DNA of 64,000 nucleotides from positions 1,798,001 through 1,862,000 of the forward strand of contig NHZP01000003.1 of the NCBI GenBank assembly GCA_003313425.1, read 5' to 3'. Below the pieces are notes generated by a model. It was not told the DNA's origin and did no database searches. It saw nothing but the letters and a program-made list of their open reading frames with translations. The DNA is from Pseudopyrenochaeta lycopersici (taxonomy: Eukaryota; Ascomycota; Dothideomycetes; Pleosporales; Pseudopyrenochaetaceae). Made by a program: the position numbers and the translations under genes. This document shows, piece after piece, positions 10,323 to 22,185 of the stretch (within the stretch, counting starts at the first letter, position 1; each line of letters begins with the position of its first letter).

Positions 10323-12350
10323 ATGTCTGAAGAACGTCGCCCGCGCTCGCGCTTTGATAGTGACGAGCCTGAACGCCCTCCGCGCTCGCGCTTCGACACT
10401 GATCGTCGCTCCAGGTCGCCTGCGCGAAGGGAGTCCGAGTCGCATCGCGCACGTAGCCCGGTCGCTCGTGAAGGCTCAGACAGCCCGGCCGCCGGGACGA
10501 AGAATAAGGCTGCTGCAGCGGCGGCGGCTGCGGCTGCGAGGATAAACGCGCAGATTCAGGCGAAGAAGGGCATTCAACATGTGGATGTGCCACCCATTCG
10601 CTCTGTAGGCTCAGCTCGTACATTGCCTTGTACAACCATTGCTAACTTGGCCTCCAGGTGCCCACTCCTCCAGTCGTCAAGTCGCCTTCTTCGAACTCGG
10701 CCGCGCAACTGAGCAGCGAGACGTACCAGCAAGACGGTGACTACATCAAGGACATCGAGATCAATGATCTCCGTAACCGCTACACACTGACCAAAGGAGC
10801 TGTACAAAAGAGGGTAAATAATAACTTTTGCTGTTCACTGATCGTTTAGGATCATCCCTTCTCTTGTACTTCGGTGCTGCACTTTTGTGACACACCTGCA
10901 AGGTTTGAGTTTGGCCTTTTGGTTTGCGCATCTCTCGTTACTGAGAGTGGAGCTTACTTGATCTTTTAGCCGCCCTGCACCCCATTTATCAAATGCTGAC
11001 CTCGATGTGACATCTAGATTAAAGACGAAACTGGCGCCGGTACGCAGACCCCGCATACATTTGTTTAACGATTCAGAGCAACTGCTTATACATGCGCAAG
11101 ATGTCACAACTCGAGGCGAATACTATCCTGACAAGAACATGGCCACGGCTACTGTAAGTGTAAGCTTCTGAACATGGAATTATCTCTAACCAATCATTGC
11201 AGAACCCGCCTCTGTATCTACGTGTGACTAGCACCTCCAAAGATGGCCTGGACAAGGCTGTCCTTATGATCGAAGACATGATGAAAGAGGACCTCCCTAA
11301 CTTGGTAGATGAACGTCGATTCCGGCGCCGTGAGCCTGAGAACTTTGAACGCGATGAGTTTGGACGGGTATAGTCTTCGAGCCGTTCTTCACTACCTTGC
11401 TAACGCGTTCCAGCGCAAATGGCCTGAAGAGAAGATCTCCGTAGGTCTAGAACCCATTAGCGGCTTTAACTTGCGAGCTCAGGTTGTTGGTCGTGGAGGC
11501 GATAACGTCAAGTACATTCAACAGGAAACAAGCTGCAAAGTCCAGATCAAGGGTCGCGGCTCAGGGTTCATGGAGCCCCAGTCAGGCCAAGAAAGCGACG
11601 AACCCATGTATCTGCACATTGCGTTCGTATACCCTACCATACTCTCTCCTTTTGCTAACAAGTCGTAGTGGTCCCCGCCCTGAAGGTGTTGAACGCGCAA
11701 AGCAGCTATGCGAGGAGCTTCTGGAGAAGGTAAAAAGTGACTATCAGGCATTCAAGGACCGCCCGCCACCAAACCGCTACGGCGATAGGGATAGCTACTC
11801 AAATGGACGCCAAGGATACGGCGATCGTAGCGATCGTGGTGACCGTGACCGAAGCCAGAACTACGGGTATGGGGGAGCTGGTGGCGGCCATGGTGGCTAT
11901 GGTGGACATAACAGCCATAATGGCCATGCAGGTCAGGAGTCCGCCATGTCCCCCACAGCGGCAGCCCCAGCCGACGCAAATGCTCAGGCAACCGACTACA
12001 ACGCTCACCTTCAGTGGGCCGCATACTACCAGGCCAACCCGGAACAGGATCCCTATGCTGCATATGGTGGTTACGCCGCTGTCATGGCTCAATACTCACA
12101 GGGTTACGGACAGTACTATGGACAAGGCTATGGTGCAACCCAGAGTCCTGCGCCTGGTGCTGCTGCTGCTGCTGCTGCACCACCGCCGCCTCCCCCTTCA
12201 GAGCCTGCGCCGCCTGGCTATGGCGCCGCTCCTCCGCCGCCACCTCCCGCTGGTTCGCCCCCTGGTGGCTATAGCGCAGTACGTGTTTTGTGCAATTGCT
12301 CGCTAAAAGTTACTGACTCACAGCAGGTTCCCCCACCCCCTGGTCTGTAA
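10323..12350 (+). CDS. KH-domain RNA-binding protein, KHDC4/BLOM7-like
   Basis: Eight exons (10323-10604, 10658-10813, 11018-11039, 11101-11153, 11203-11367, 11414-11622, 11669-12278, 12327-12350) give 506 residues. The N-terminus is Arg/Ser-rich with repeated SRFD blocks, followed by an alanine run. Two KH-type regions follow. The first includes DIEINDLRNRYTLTKG and, across a 22-nt exon, IKDETGADVTTRGEYYP; the second includes VGLEPISGFNLRAQVVGRGG and VKYIQQETSCKVQIKGRGSG. After that come a Gly/Tyr/Asp-rich region and a proline/alanine-rich tail with PPPPPPSEPAPP. Human KHDC4 has the same tandem KH layout and acts in pre-mRNA splicing and snoRNA release. Nuclear RNA processing is therefore likely. 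The start is the ATG at 10323, just ahead of the SR-like segment. Confidence 0.88.
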
Positions 12351-12949
12351 GTCCTCAAAGCGAATATGGTTACACACTTACGACAGCCTTGTGTCAGCCT
12401 GACTTTTTTCGATTGAGCTCGTTCTGTCTTTCCAAAAGCAGATGATGTAGAGAGACAAGTTGCAAACTCTTTCTCAGTGCTTCTGCATGTCTGTTATCTT
12501 TGGCCTAGCCATGCAGTATAGGTTCCTTCCCTGCAACCAAGGAGAGAGGATTTTTGGGCGTACAGCGGGGCTCTGGGATGATTACTTGAAGTTAGCATAA
12601 TTAGAGAATTAATGACATCGCTTCTTCGTAAGACCACGTTTATTTGGATAAAATTTCGTGACTATTAGTGGCTTTCACGATTGTGCACTTTCAGAACACC
12701 GCTTGTACTGATTTCCCATCATCAGCTATCCTGCAAACTGCTTAAACCTTGGTGCATTTGCTGTAGCTGAGGAGTTCTAATGACCTGGATCTCATTGGAC
12801 AAGGCGGACTGCACGGTTACCCCAGAAGTCGGCAATTTGTCTCGTGCTTAGTGCGTAGGCCGATCTCGCTTTGGACATTTTTGTGCACCCTCGCAATTGC
12901 GCCACAACTTCTGGCACCGCGTTGTTCAAGTATAGGACAAGGTCTCAAG
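12351..12949. other. Intergenic between KH-domain gene and ACO2
   Basis: No gene is seen here. The stretch holds the 3' end of the KH-domain gene and the promoter and 5' leader of ACO2. Confidence 0.6.
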
Positions 12950-15880
12950 ATGCGGTCGCAAGTGCTGAGAGCTGGCCAGGCAGCCAATTGCAGGGTGAGT
13001 TGTCTGTTCGAGTCAATAAACAATGAGGCGAATCTGCCGTGCTCGCAGTCATACTTCGCCCATACAATGCGCAACAAGTACAAGGTAGCACTGAGCGCTG
13101 ACTTTGCCAGGCTCGACTTCTCCCTTCCCTGCGTAATGCACAGCTAGCATCGCGAAGGTGTCTGGCTACAACGCACGATGCGCCTTCTGCCCGCAATGTC
13201 GATCTCGCCTCCCGCACACCGCCATACCAGAAGCTCCTCGGCCGCCTTGAGGAGGTCCGAAGAGTCCTAGGGTCCTCGAGACAGCTCACTCTCGCCGAGA
13301 AGATCCTATACTCGCATCTCGAGAGCCCTGAAGAGTCGCTTCTCACCAATACAAGCAATGGCAAAAACATCCGTGGCCAGGCAAACCTTAAGCTGAAGCC
13401 CGACCGCGTCGCTATGCAAGATGCTTCTGCACAGATGGCGTTGCTGCAGTTCATGTCTTGCGGTCTACCTTCAACCGCTGTACCTGCAAGTATACACTGC
13501 GATCATATGATTGTGGGAGAGAAGGGCGCGGATGCTGATCTGCCTCTTTCGATCCAGGGAAACAAGGAGGTCTTCGATTTCTTGGAGTCAGCGGCGAAGA
13601 AATACGGTATTGAGTTTTGGCCACCTGGTGCGGGAATCATTCATCAGTCGGTGCTGGAGAACTACTCTGCTCCTGGTCTGATGATGCTTGGTACGGACAG
13701 CCACTCACCGAACGCTGGTGGTTTGGGAGCGATTGTCATTGGCGTTGGTGGTGCAGACGCTGTGGATGCGCTCGTTGATGCGCCATGGGAGCTCAAGGCA
13801 CCTAAGATCTTGGGTGTCAAGCTCACTGGTGAGCTCAGTGGATGGGCGTCTCCCAAGGACGTGATTCTGAATCTGGCTGGCCAACTTACGGTCCGGGTAT
13901 GTATCTTTGAATTTCGTGAATTATTCCGTGCTAACGTACGCCACAGGGTGGTACCGGATTCATCATTGAGTACTTTGGCCCTGGCGTACAAACGCTGAGC
14001 TGCACAGGCATGGCAACAATCTGGTAAGGCCCTGAGACTACAAGTTTGTTTGACGAAATTCTAATATCACTAGCAATATGGGCGCTGAAGTCGGCGCGAC
14101 AACCTCGCTATTCCCCTTCTCGCCCGCTCACGTCCCCTATCTCCAAGCAACACATCGCGGACCAATCGCTCAAGCAGCCTCAGATATTGCCAAACTCCCC
14201 ATGGATCGAAATCTACTACGCCCTGACCCAGAAGCCGTCTACGACAAGGTCATCGAGATCAATCTGTCCGAGCTCGAACCTCACATCAACGGACCTTTCA
14301 CCCCTGATCTCTCAACGCCCTTGTCAAAATTCAAGTCGGTAGTCGAAGAGAAGGATTGGCCCAGGACCTTTGGCGCAGGCCTCATCGGCAGCTGCACGAA
14401 CAGCTCATATCAGGATATGACTCGCTCCGAAGAGCTCGTGAAGCAGGCATCCGCAGCTGGTCTCAAGCCCAAAGCCGACTTCTTCATCACACCAGGCAGT
14501 GAACAGATTCGCGCAACACTCGACCGAGATGACACCTTGTCTACCTTCACATCTGCTGGCGGTACCGTTTTGGCAAATGCTTGCGGGTAAGTACCAACCC
14601 TGTCTTACATTGTTTTGCATTGCTAACATTAAACAAGGCCATGTATCGGTTAGTAACCTATATTCTCTTCCCTTATTGCTGTCTCTCCTCTTATCACCCA
14701 TTTTTCACATGATCAGCTTGACCTGGCTCAATCATAATCTCGGATACATCGTGCTTGCCTCCGGAAATCGATCTCCTTCGCCTCATTTCATTTCTGCTCA
14801 TCATTTCAATAATCCTTTGCTATTAGTGCTAATTTCCCATTAGGTCAATGGACGCGCACTGATGGCGTGAAGAAAGGCGAGGCGAACGCCATTCTAACAT
14901 CCTACAACCGCAACTTCCCCGGCCGCAACGATGGCAACAGGGCTACGATGAATTTCCTCGCCTCCCCTGAACTCATCACTGCGATGTCTTACTCCGGCTC
15001 TACAACGTTCAATCCCATGACTGACAGCATAACCACGCCTTCTGGTGAATCATTCAAATTTACACCGCCGAAAGGCTCAGATCTGCCCTCTGCAGGATTT
15101 GCCGAAGGAAATCCAGACTTCATGCCTACGCCTGGTGTACCGGATCCCTCGGTGGATGTCATTGTTTCACCAACATCCACGAGATTGGCGCTACTTGATC
15201 CATTCCCGGCGTTCCCTGATACGGAATTGGAGGGCTTGAGGGTGTTGTACAAGGTCAAGGGACAGTGCACTACTGACACCATCTCTGCCGCAGGACCGTG
15301 GTTAAAGTACAAGGGTCATCTTCCAAACATCAGCGAGAACACCCTCATCGGCGCCGTCAACGCACAGACGGACGAAGTCAACGTCGCGTACGATATCGAT
15401 GGAAAGACATCAGGTATTCCCGAGCTGGCCAAGAGGTGGCGCGACCAAGGTGTTGAATGGCTTGTTGTTGCAGAGCACAACTATGGTGAAGGATCAGCGC
15501 GTGAGCATGCTGCTCTTCAACCTCGATATCTTGGTGGACGTATTATACTCGCAAAATCCTTTGCGCGTATCCACGAAACGAACCTCAAGAAGCAGGGTAT
15601 CGTACCTCTCACATTCGCCAACGAGGCCGACTATGATTTGTTTGCAGCATGCGATCAGGTCTCTACCCGTGGTCTTCTCGACGTATTACGAAGCGGTGGC
15701 AAGGGAGAGGTTGAGTTGGTCATAAAGAAGGATGGAGCTGAAAAGGTCGTCAAGACCAAGCACACATTATCTCAAGATCAGTGCGGCTTCGTACTGGCTG
15801 GCAGTGCATTGAATCTCCTAGCACGAAAGGGAAGGGAGTTGGAAGAAGAGGTCACCCGTGCGAATGAGTTGAGTGACTAA
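12950..15880 (+). CDS. ACO2: Mitochondrial aconitase family protein, Aco2 type
   Basis: Six exons (12950-12994, 13111-13896, 13947-14023, 14074-14586, 14638-14648, 14844-15880) give 822 residues. A basic, Ser/Leu-rich N-terminus of about 40 residues looks like a mitochondrial presequence. The body has [60 protein letters not shown] and ACGPCIGQW. The three cluster cysteines are residues 410, 473 and 476. The C-terminal swivel domain includes [18 protein letters not shown]. The [10 protein letters not shown] and [13 protein letters not shown] stretches look more like yeast Aco2 than Aco1. In fungi Aco2 can serve the homocitrate to homoaconitate dehydration of lysine synthesis as well as citrate/isocitrate chemistry. 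Exon 5 is only 11 nt and encodes the last cysteine. The Aco2 versus Aco1 call is by similarity I recall and needs a tree. Confidence 0.88.
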
Positions 15881-16828
15881 GAGCCCTCTAGTAGAAATGT
15901 CTGTCAAAACAGGTTGATCGGCGCTCGTGGTGTACCTATTCTGTACGGATAAGCAAATGAATCACAATTTCAAAACAAAATTTCCCAGCCAAGTTTGATT
16001 GTACAGTTCTCACTTCCAAGAAACTATTCTCTCGGTCACTCCGCCCTTTCCAATGGCTTTCCCCATCTTTCATTCTGGCAGAGAGAGACGGAGAGGCAAA
16101 AGATTTGATCAAGGCGAATGTAGCATGCTCAAACACTACAATTATGCCGCTCGTGGTCCTTTCTTACTCAAATCTTGCTTGTTCTTACACGTACTGCGCC
16201 AACGACTCCCTTTCCTACAATGCAACGTGATGATATTCAGGGAACTGGACGTACCACAAACCCTCGTGTCGGAGAAATACTCGCCGCGATGATGAATGGC
16301 GTGATCTTCTTTTGGTGGCCTGGAGAACACATAATGATACCCGAAGGAGGGCAAATTGGTGAGATGAAATAGGAGAAAATTTCAATGGGACCACGACTTT
16401 CTTCAACGTTTTGGTATGATATGACCAATTTTCTCCTATTCTTTTGATGAAAAGCGAGTTATTAATGTCTTGCCAAAGCCCATGCGAGGGAAAGTAATAA
16501 TTTTTTGTACGCCAAACAGAAAATGGATATCCGTTGATGCAAGCAACAAAGTAGAGTAGAGTAATATGTGTAAAAGTCAGTCCATCAACCCTCCTTCCCA
16601 TTAAATCTTGGATTATTCGGATCCTCTGCAGTGTCCTAATCCATAAACACTTCGATATTTGCTTTGAACTGGGAGCGGAGTACCAGCACTAGCAATATCC
16701 TTGTGAAAGCTCACACCCGACTCCCGAGTGATTGGCAAATCAGTATCCAATCATTATGATCTTATGCCATTACTGCAGAGACGTAGAGGCAACTCGGGCG
16801 TATTTCTTCATCCCTCAAACAGAGACTT
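15881..16828. other. Space between convergent ACO2 and NCBP3-like genes
   Basis: About 950 bp of AT-rich 3' flank with no supported gene. It contains a perfect 14-bp inverted repeat, described separately. Confidence 0.6.
16368..16440. repeat. Perfect 14-bp inverted repeat with 45-nt loop
   Basis: The arm AATAGGAGAAAATT at 16368-16381 is exactly complementary to AATTTTCTCCTATT at 16427-16440. It lies in the 3' space between two convergent genes. It could form a stem in a transcript from either strand and so affect 3' end formation. No terminator mechanism of this type is established for fungal polymerase II genes, so the role is unknown. Confidence 0.55.
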
Positions 16829-18408
16829 CTAAGCGCCGCTCGCCACGCCTCGTATGTTGATTCCACCGGCTGCACCATTCGCAGAAGCGGAACCTCGAAT
16901 ATTAATCCCTTCCTGACCCTTTCCACGAATGTTGATTTCACTGTCTCGCGTTATGCGATCAGCAAGTCCGCGCTTTTGTGTTGGCTCAGAGAAATCGCTG
17001 ACCCACGGATCGCGGTCGTCATTCTTCAGCCTGCCATACGAAAGATCTTCATCGTCGTCACGTGTTATTCGATCTGCCAAAGAGCGTTTCTGTTGCGGTG
17101 CTACAGGCTGGCCATCTTTAGTCATTCTCGCCAACAGCGATCCTCCTGCCTTGGATGTCGCATCCATAGCGTCCGATCGGCGGTGATTACCCATCGGCGA
17201 GCTGTCGAAAAAGCTAGCATCCTTTTGCCATCGTCCTCCTGTCGACCCAGAAGTACGATCGTAGTTTGCACGGTCATGTGTCCAGCGGTCGCCGCTAGGT
17301 TCTCTTCGGCGCCGAGTGTTACGGCTACGACTTCGACTACGGTAGCGGCGTCGGCCTGCATGGGAGGCATCTTCTGCAAAGCCGTAGCGACCGTCGCCTT
17401 CTTCGTCGGAGGCTGGAGAAGCACTCCGGTTTCGTAGGCGGCCAAAGCGTGACTCATTGGGACTGGGCCTGTTAGCTTTCCTGCATTGACTGATAAGAGT
17501 CGTGGAAATACCTCTTTGAGCCTGGTCGGTATGAGTCTACGTCACTCCTGAGTCTGCCAGAGTCTACGTCTCTACCTATTCTGCCTTCCCTACCTCGCGT
17601 GTCCCTTCCGTCTCGGCGCGGTCTTCGTCGGTCAAATCCTGAATCATCCCTCATGGCGTTGTCTTCACTGCTACTCCCAGTCAGCACGCCGAATTGCATT
17701 TTCAAGGCGATCAAATGTACCTTCTCCGTCTCTGCCGCTCCCTAGACCCCATGTCATCATCGCCATAGTCCAAGATATCCTTCTTCGGAGGTGGCCGCCG
17801 CCGTGGCTCCCTCTGGCGATTCCCTGCCACATCAGGATTATGCTTGTAGTAATTACTCCGATTCGCCGCGCCCCTCGGTTTTTGGTCGCCATCATTCGAC
17901 TCCCTAACCATCAGAATGCTATCCGGCTTCTTCGAGTACGGTTTCGCTTTCCGCGGTGTTTGCGCTTCAAACGAGTTCGGGTCGCCAGCTTCGGCATGTG
18001 TGAGGATTCCAAGCGCGACAGCGGCATCTTGCGCGCTGTAGAATTCGAGATTGACTGAGGTATCATTCACCCAGCGCAGCTGCTTGACGCGCGGTTCGGC
18101 TCCGCAGTGTTCCATAGCGTAATATAACGGGTCATTTGGGTCAAAGTCACCCACGCCTTGTAGGTTTAGGGATTCAGGCCATGGTTTGTGAACCTCGAAT
18201 GCGTCCTCGAGGTAGGCTGCGGGTATGCCGCTCTTATCAACGCTTGTGTTCTGCTGTAGAGTATGTTAGCCATCCGAAATAGAGCCATGCTTTCAGCCGC
18301 GAAGCAGCTTACCTCGACAACCTGTTGCGGCTGTTCCGCTACCGGCTCAATGCCCGCGCCGACATCGATGTCGATGTCGTACGCAGCATCTGTCATGTCG
18401 GTGTCCAT
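16829..18408 (-). CDS. Nuclear cap-binding protein subunit 3 (NCBP3)-like
   Basis: Four exons (18408-18313, 18253-17721, 17667-17512, about 17462-16829) give about 472 residues. After an acidic N-terminus comes AAYLEDAFEVHKPWPESLNL, then a RRM-like core with DPNDPLYYAMEHCGAEPRVK, LRWVNDTSVNLEFYSAQDA, the pattern of the NCBP3 family. NCBP3 binds the m7G cap with NCBP1 in an alternative cap-binding complex for mRNA export. The rest is Arg-rich and disordered, with SRSRSR, two copies of LADRITRD and three copies of INIRG near the C-terminus. The last intron has two possible acceptors six bases apart, so two residues may be variable. The gene converges with ACO2. Confidence 0.8.
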
Positions 18409-18781
18409 TGTGGCGGTGTTGCAGTTGGTGTCGGAGCAATGGACGGGGATTGCGCGGGGTGGTGGAGAGTTGGAAGTTCAAGCGCGGAGGCCGACAGGCG
18501 CGGTCGGGCTATCACTAACGCGATCACGTGGAGGCCGAGGCTGTGAGGCGCATTCCACTTGAATAAGGAATTACCGATGTTGATGCTAGGCAAGTCAAGA
18601 AAGAGCAACTTAATGGAACGAGAAATTAAGTGAAGAACCCGTAGTATGCACCGGCCGTACATGCAAAAGTAATGTTGTCTCAATTGTTGTTTCGAAGGAG
18701 ACAACGACAACAACGGACAACAACCTTTATCAGAGACATTCATAAGCAGTCTGTATATCCCACATCGTTACTAGTGCAAGC
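18409..18781. other. Short intergenic spacer
   Basis: This 373-bp stretch is the promoter side of the NCBP3-like gene and the 3' flank of the dehydrogenase. No gene or strong motif is seen. Confidence 0.55.
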
Positions 18782-20441
18782 TTATGACTGATCCTCCAGA
18801 GTAAACGTGCCCGTCTTGGTAATCAGATACTCATTGACCGCAACGTCCTTTCCTGACTCTTTGCCGTACCCACTCTGCTTGATGCCACCAAACGGTGACT
18901 CGGCCGCTGAGGAGTTGCCTGCACAGCTACTTAGCACAATCATGCCATAAATCGTCGAAGACTGAAACTTACCGGTGTTCAGACCAATCATGCCAGCCTC
19001 CAGGCTCTCAAAAAGCCTCCACAGCCGGTCTACATTCTTTGTGAAAAGGTACGATGCGAGGCCCATGCTCGTATCATTCGCAGCCTTGACCGCCTCGTCC
19101 TCCGTCTCAAACTTGATTATCGAGGATATTGGCGAAAAAAGCTCTTCTTTTGCAATGTCCATATCTGGTGTGACACCCGTGATAACTGTAGGCTCGAAGA
19201 AATAACCCCCATTCTTCTGGATCTTGTTTCCGCCAATGTGAATCTTCGCACCTTTCTTCTTCGCATCTTCAACAAGCTCGAGTGCTTTCTCCACACCTCG
19301 AGGCGTTGTCACTGGACCCATAGTCGTCTTCTCGTCTGAGCCATGGCCAACGACAATCTTTTGAGTCTCAGCATTCCATCGCTCGAGGAACTTGTCGAAG
19401 ATACCAGATTGAACGTAGATGCGATTTGCCGTGATACAAGCCTGCCCTGCATGGCGGTACTTGAGTGCAAAGATTTGACTCAATGCCTGCTCAATGTTTG
19501 CATCATCGAAGATCAAGACTGGGCAGTTGCCTCCTAACTCGAGCGTGACCTTCTTCAGGTTGTCCGAGCAGATCTTCGCAACCAACTTTCCAACTCTCGT
19601 CGATCCCGTGAAGGTAACCTTGCTGACAAGCGGATGTCTGCAAAGCGCCTCGCTGAGTTCGGGTGTCTTGTCGAGATCAGTGGTCAGCACGTTCAATGCA
19701 CCCTTAGGGAACCCAGCCTTGTGCGCCAGATAGGCCAGCGTGAGCACCGTGATTGGGGTCTCGGGACTAGGTTTGACAAGCATAGTACAGCCTGCAGCGA
19801 GGGCTGCACCAGCTTTTCTCAAGATCATAGCAATGGGGAAATTCCATGGTACTAGGGCCACAGCAACGCCGAGTGGTTGCTTGATCGTGAAGATGCGTCG
19901 GTTCGGCAGCGCAGGTGTGAAGACTGAGCCTTGAATTCGCTCAGCTTCACCAGCGAACCACCAAGTGAATCCTGTTGAGTAATCGATTTCGCCGTAAGCC
20001 TCAGATCTCGGCTTTCCTGTCTCGTATACAAGAATCGTTGCCAGATCCTCCCTATGCTCTCGGATCAAAGAATCCCACTTGAAAAGCATCTGTGCTTTTT
20101 GTCGAGGACTGATCTTCTTGTACTCAAGAAAGCTTTCATGCGAACTTTTCACGGCTTCATCAACGTCGGAGGCGTCATTCGTGGGGCATTCTGCCCAAGC
20201 CTTGCCGGTTCCAGGGTCTGGTAAACCATCAATACAGCTCTCGAAAGGGTTTCTTGGGTGGCTGACCGACGACTTCGAAAGTTTTCCCGGATTTAGCTTT
20301 CACCCATTCGCCATTAACGAAAGAACGGTTGTGTAGTAGCTCGGGATTGTTGAGCTTCATGAATGTCAGCCTCTATCAACACCAAACTGATTCTCGTCCG
20401 CATACCTTGAAGGGGAGCTCGTATTTCTGTGAGGAACCCAT
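18782..20441 (-). CDS. Succinate-semialdehyde dehydrogenase (aldehyde dehydrogenase family)
   Basis: Four exons (20441-20406, 20354-20267, 20217-18973, 18918-18782) give 501 residues, normal for the family. The start at 20441 gives MGSSQKYELPFKLNNPELL, and the second intron, with a weak GTCAGC donor, restores SGKTFEVVDPGTGKAWAECP. Motifs include VPWNFPIAMILRKAGAALAAG (residues 164 onward), FTGSTRVGK, the general base Glu268 in LELGG and the catalytic Cys302 in GQACITANR. The C-terminus has ESPFGGIKQSGYGKES. FTGSTRVGK and GQACITANR are typical of succinate-semialdehyde dehydrogenase (GabD/Uga2), which oxidises succinate semialdehyde in the GABA shunt using NAD(P)+. No clear mitochondrial presequence is seen. 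It diverges from the short-chain dehydrogenase gene at 21142 across 700 bp. Confidence 0.88.
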
Positions 20442-21141
20442 TTTGCCAAATGCCTTGCAGTTGTTCCGCAACTCTATTGCTGAAAGTTGAGGATCTCACT
20501 GGAACCGAATGCCGCAGTGGGGAGTATATATTCTGTAAAGTATGGACAATGCCAACGATTGCTCCACGTGAAGTCGCAGGGCGAAGTTTATTAAAAGAAA
20601 TGAAGGAATATTTCACGAAAAGCCTCTCCACGTTTGCAGCTTCCTGAGCTTACGGAGCTTTCAGGGTCCATGACATCTTCCTGCTTGTACCCCACCCACT
20701 CGCCATATAGCCGAACTGAGTTCAGATCGAATCATTAGTGAGCATCGCCCGGCCGGCCAAATTTGTGTGGCCCAAAGGAGCCTAACACGGCCGAGAAGGA
20801 GATTGATTTGTAGAAATTGTCGGCGTCTCTGAATTCTAATTGGTGAATGTTTCGGCAGTCTTAGCCCTCCCCAACAAGACGTCAGATGCCCCTCTGTACC
20901 CCTCATTCCAATGCCCGCGGTAACAAATCGACAAAGGCTGTTGGGGTAACAACGTAACAACCCCACACAATGTTTCCAATACAGCGGAGAGAAAGCCGAT
21001 CTTGCTACCTGTCACGGGAGTGTCGTTCCTGCTTCCCTGTTCTCAAACCTAAACACGTAGGACTTGACCTTTTCATTTTCTAAGGGCTTTGTACTCCTCA
21101 CAAATCCATAAACCTTGGTCAATTATACATACACATACACA
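20442..21141. promoter_or_regulatory. Divergent promoter region between two dehydrogenases
   Basis: The 700 bp hold both promoters of the divergent succinate-semialdehyde dehydrogenase and SDR genes. I see no open frame that looks like a gene. Shared regulation is possible but not shown by any motif that I can point to. Confidence 0.5.
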
Positions 21142-22075
21142 ATGGGCAGATTAGACGGTAAAGTAGCTATCGTGACAGGTATGTACTTCTGTCATGCAGT
21201 TGAGTCCGTGGACCAACACAACTCTAGGCGGTGGCTCAGGCTTCGGAGCTGGCATCTCGAAAGCCTTCGCCGCAGAGGGCGCGAAAGTCCTCGTATGCGA
21301 CATCAACCAGACAGGCGGCGAAGCCACCGTGTCAACGAACCCAGAATCATTGGCCTTCCAGAAGATGGACGTCACAAAATCAGCAGACTGGAAAGCCACC
21401 ATTGATGCCGTAACCCAGAAGTTTGGGCGCTGCGATATTCTCGTCAACAACGCCGGCTGGTCATACACTAACAAGCCGACATCAACTGTAACCGAGGAGG
21501 AGTTTGAGAAGGTCTTTGATATCAACGTCAAGGGCGTGTATTTGGGATGCAACGCCTGGATTGATCAGGCAATTGCTAGAAAAGAAGGCGGTGTCGTGAT
21601 CAATATTGCGAGTGTAGGGGCAACAAGACCACGGCCAGGCCTGGTATGGTATAATGCTAGCAAAGGAGCAGTTTGGAATGTACGTACCCCCCCCCCTGGT
21701 ACATCCCTTCGAACCCCTACCTTTATCGATCCTCATCACCTGCGCCTGTTTCTCCCTCCTAGCTATCTCATCATCTCCTACTTTTCCGTACTAACCTGAA
21801 TCCTCCAGGCAACGAAAGGCCTTGCAGCCGAATATGGGCCCCACCAAATCCGTGTCGTCTCCATTTGCCCCCTCGTCACTGCAACTGGCCTATTCAGCGC
21901 TTTCACCGGCATGGAAGACACGCCAGAGAACAGGACAAAGTTCACTAGCAATGTTCCTCTGGGGCGTATTGGCGAAGTGGATGATGTGGTGAATGCATGC
22001 GTCTTCATGGCGAGCTCAGAAGCGAAATTTATCACAGGAGTGAATCTTGAAGTCGATGGAGGACGATGCATCTAG
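21142..22075 (+). CDS. Short-chain dehydrogenase/reductase (classical SDR)
   Basis: Three exons (21142-21178, 21228-21679, 21809-22075) give 251 residues, the usual size of a classical SDR. The first intron splits the cofactor loop and splicing restores VTGGGSGFGAGI. Other motifs are CDIN after the second strand (which favours NAD(H)), ILVNNAGW, INIASVG with the catalytic serine, the YNASK catalytic Tyr and Lys, and a C-terminal GVNLEVDGGRCI. It resembles FabG-like and glucose 1-dehydrogenase-like reductases, but the substrate cannot be told. The second intron has a run of ten C directly after the donor. The stop falls about 110 bp before the convergent large gene. Confidence 0.9.
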
Positions 22076-22185
22076 ATTTTTCAGGAAACGCTCGACGTCT
22101 GTATACAGGCATTTTCTGTAGAAAATACTAGTTCCAATGCATCTCAATGCCTCCTGGGTGTCTCTGGTACTTCAAATCATGTCCT

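Noticed and set aside
18782..22075. GABA or catabolic gene cluster from the two divergent dehydrogenases
   Set aside because: No transporter, transaminase or regulator lies beside them, and divergence across 700 bp alone is weak evidence of a joint pathway.
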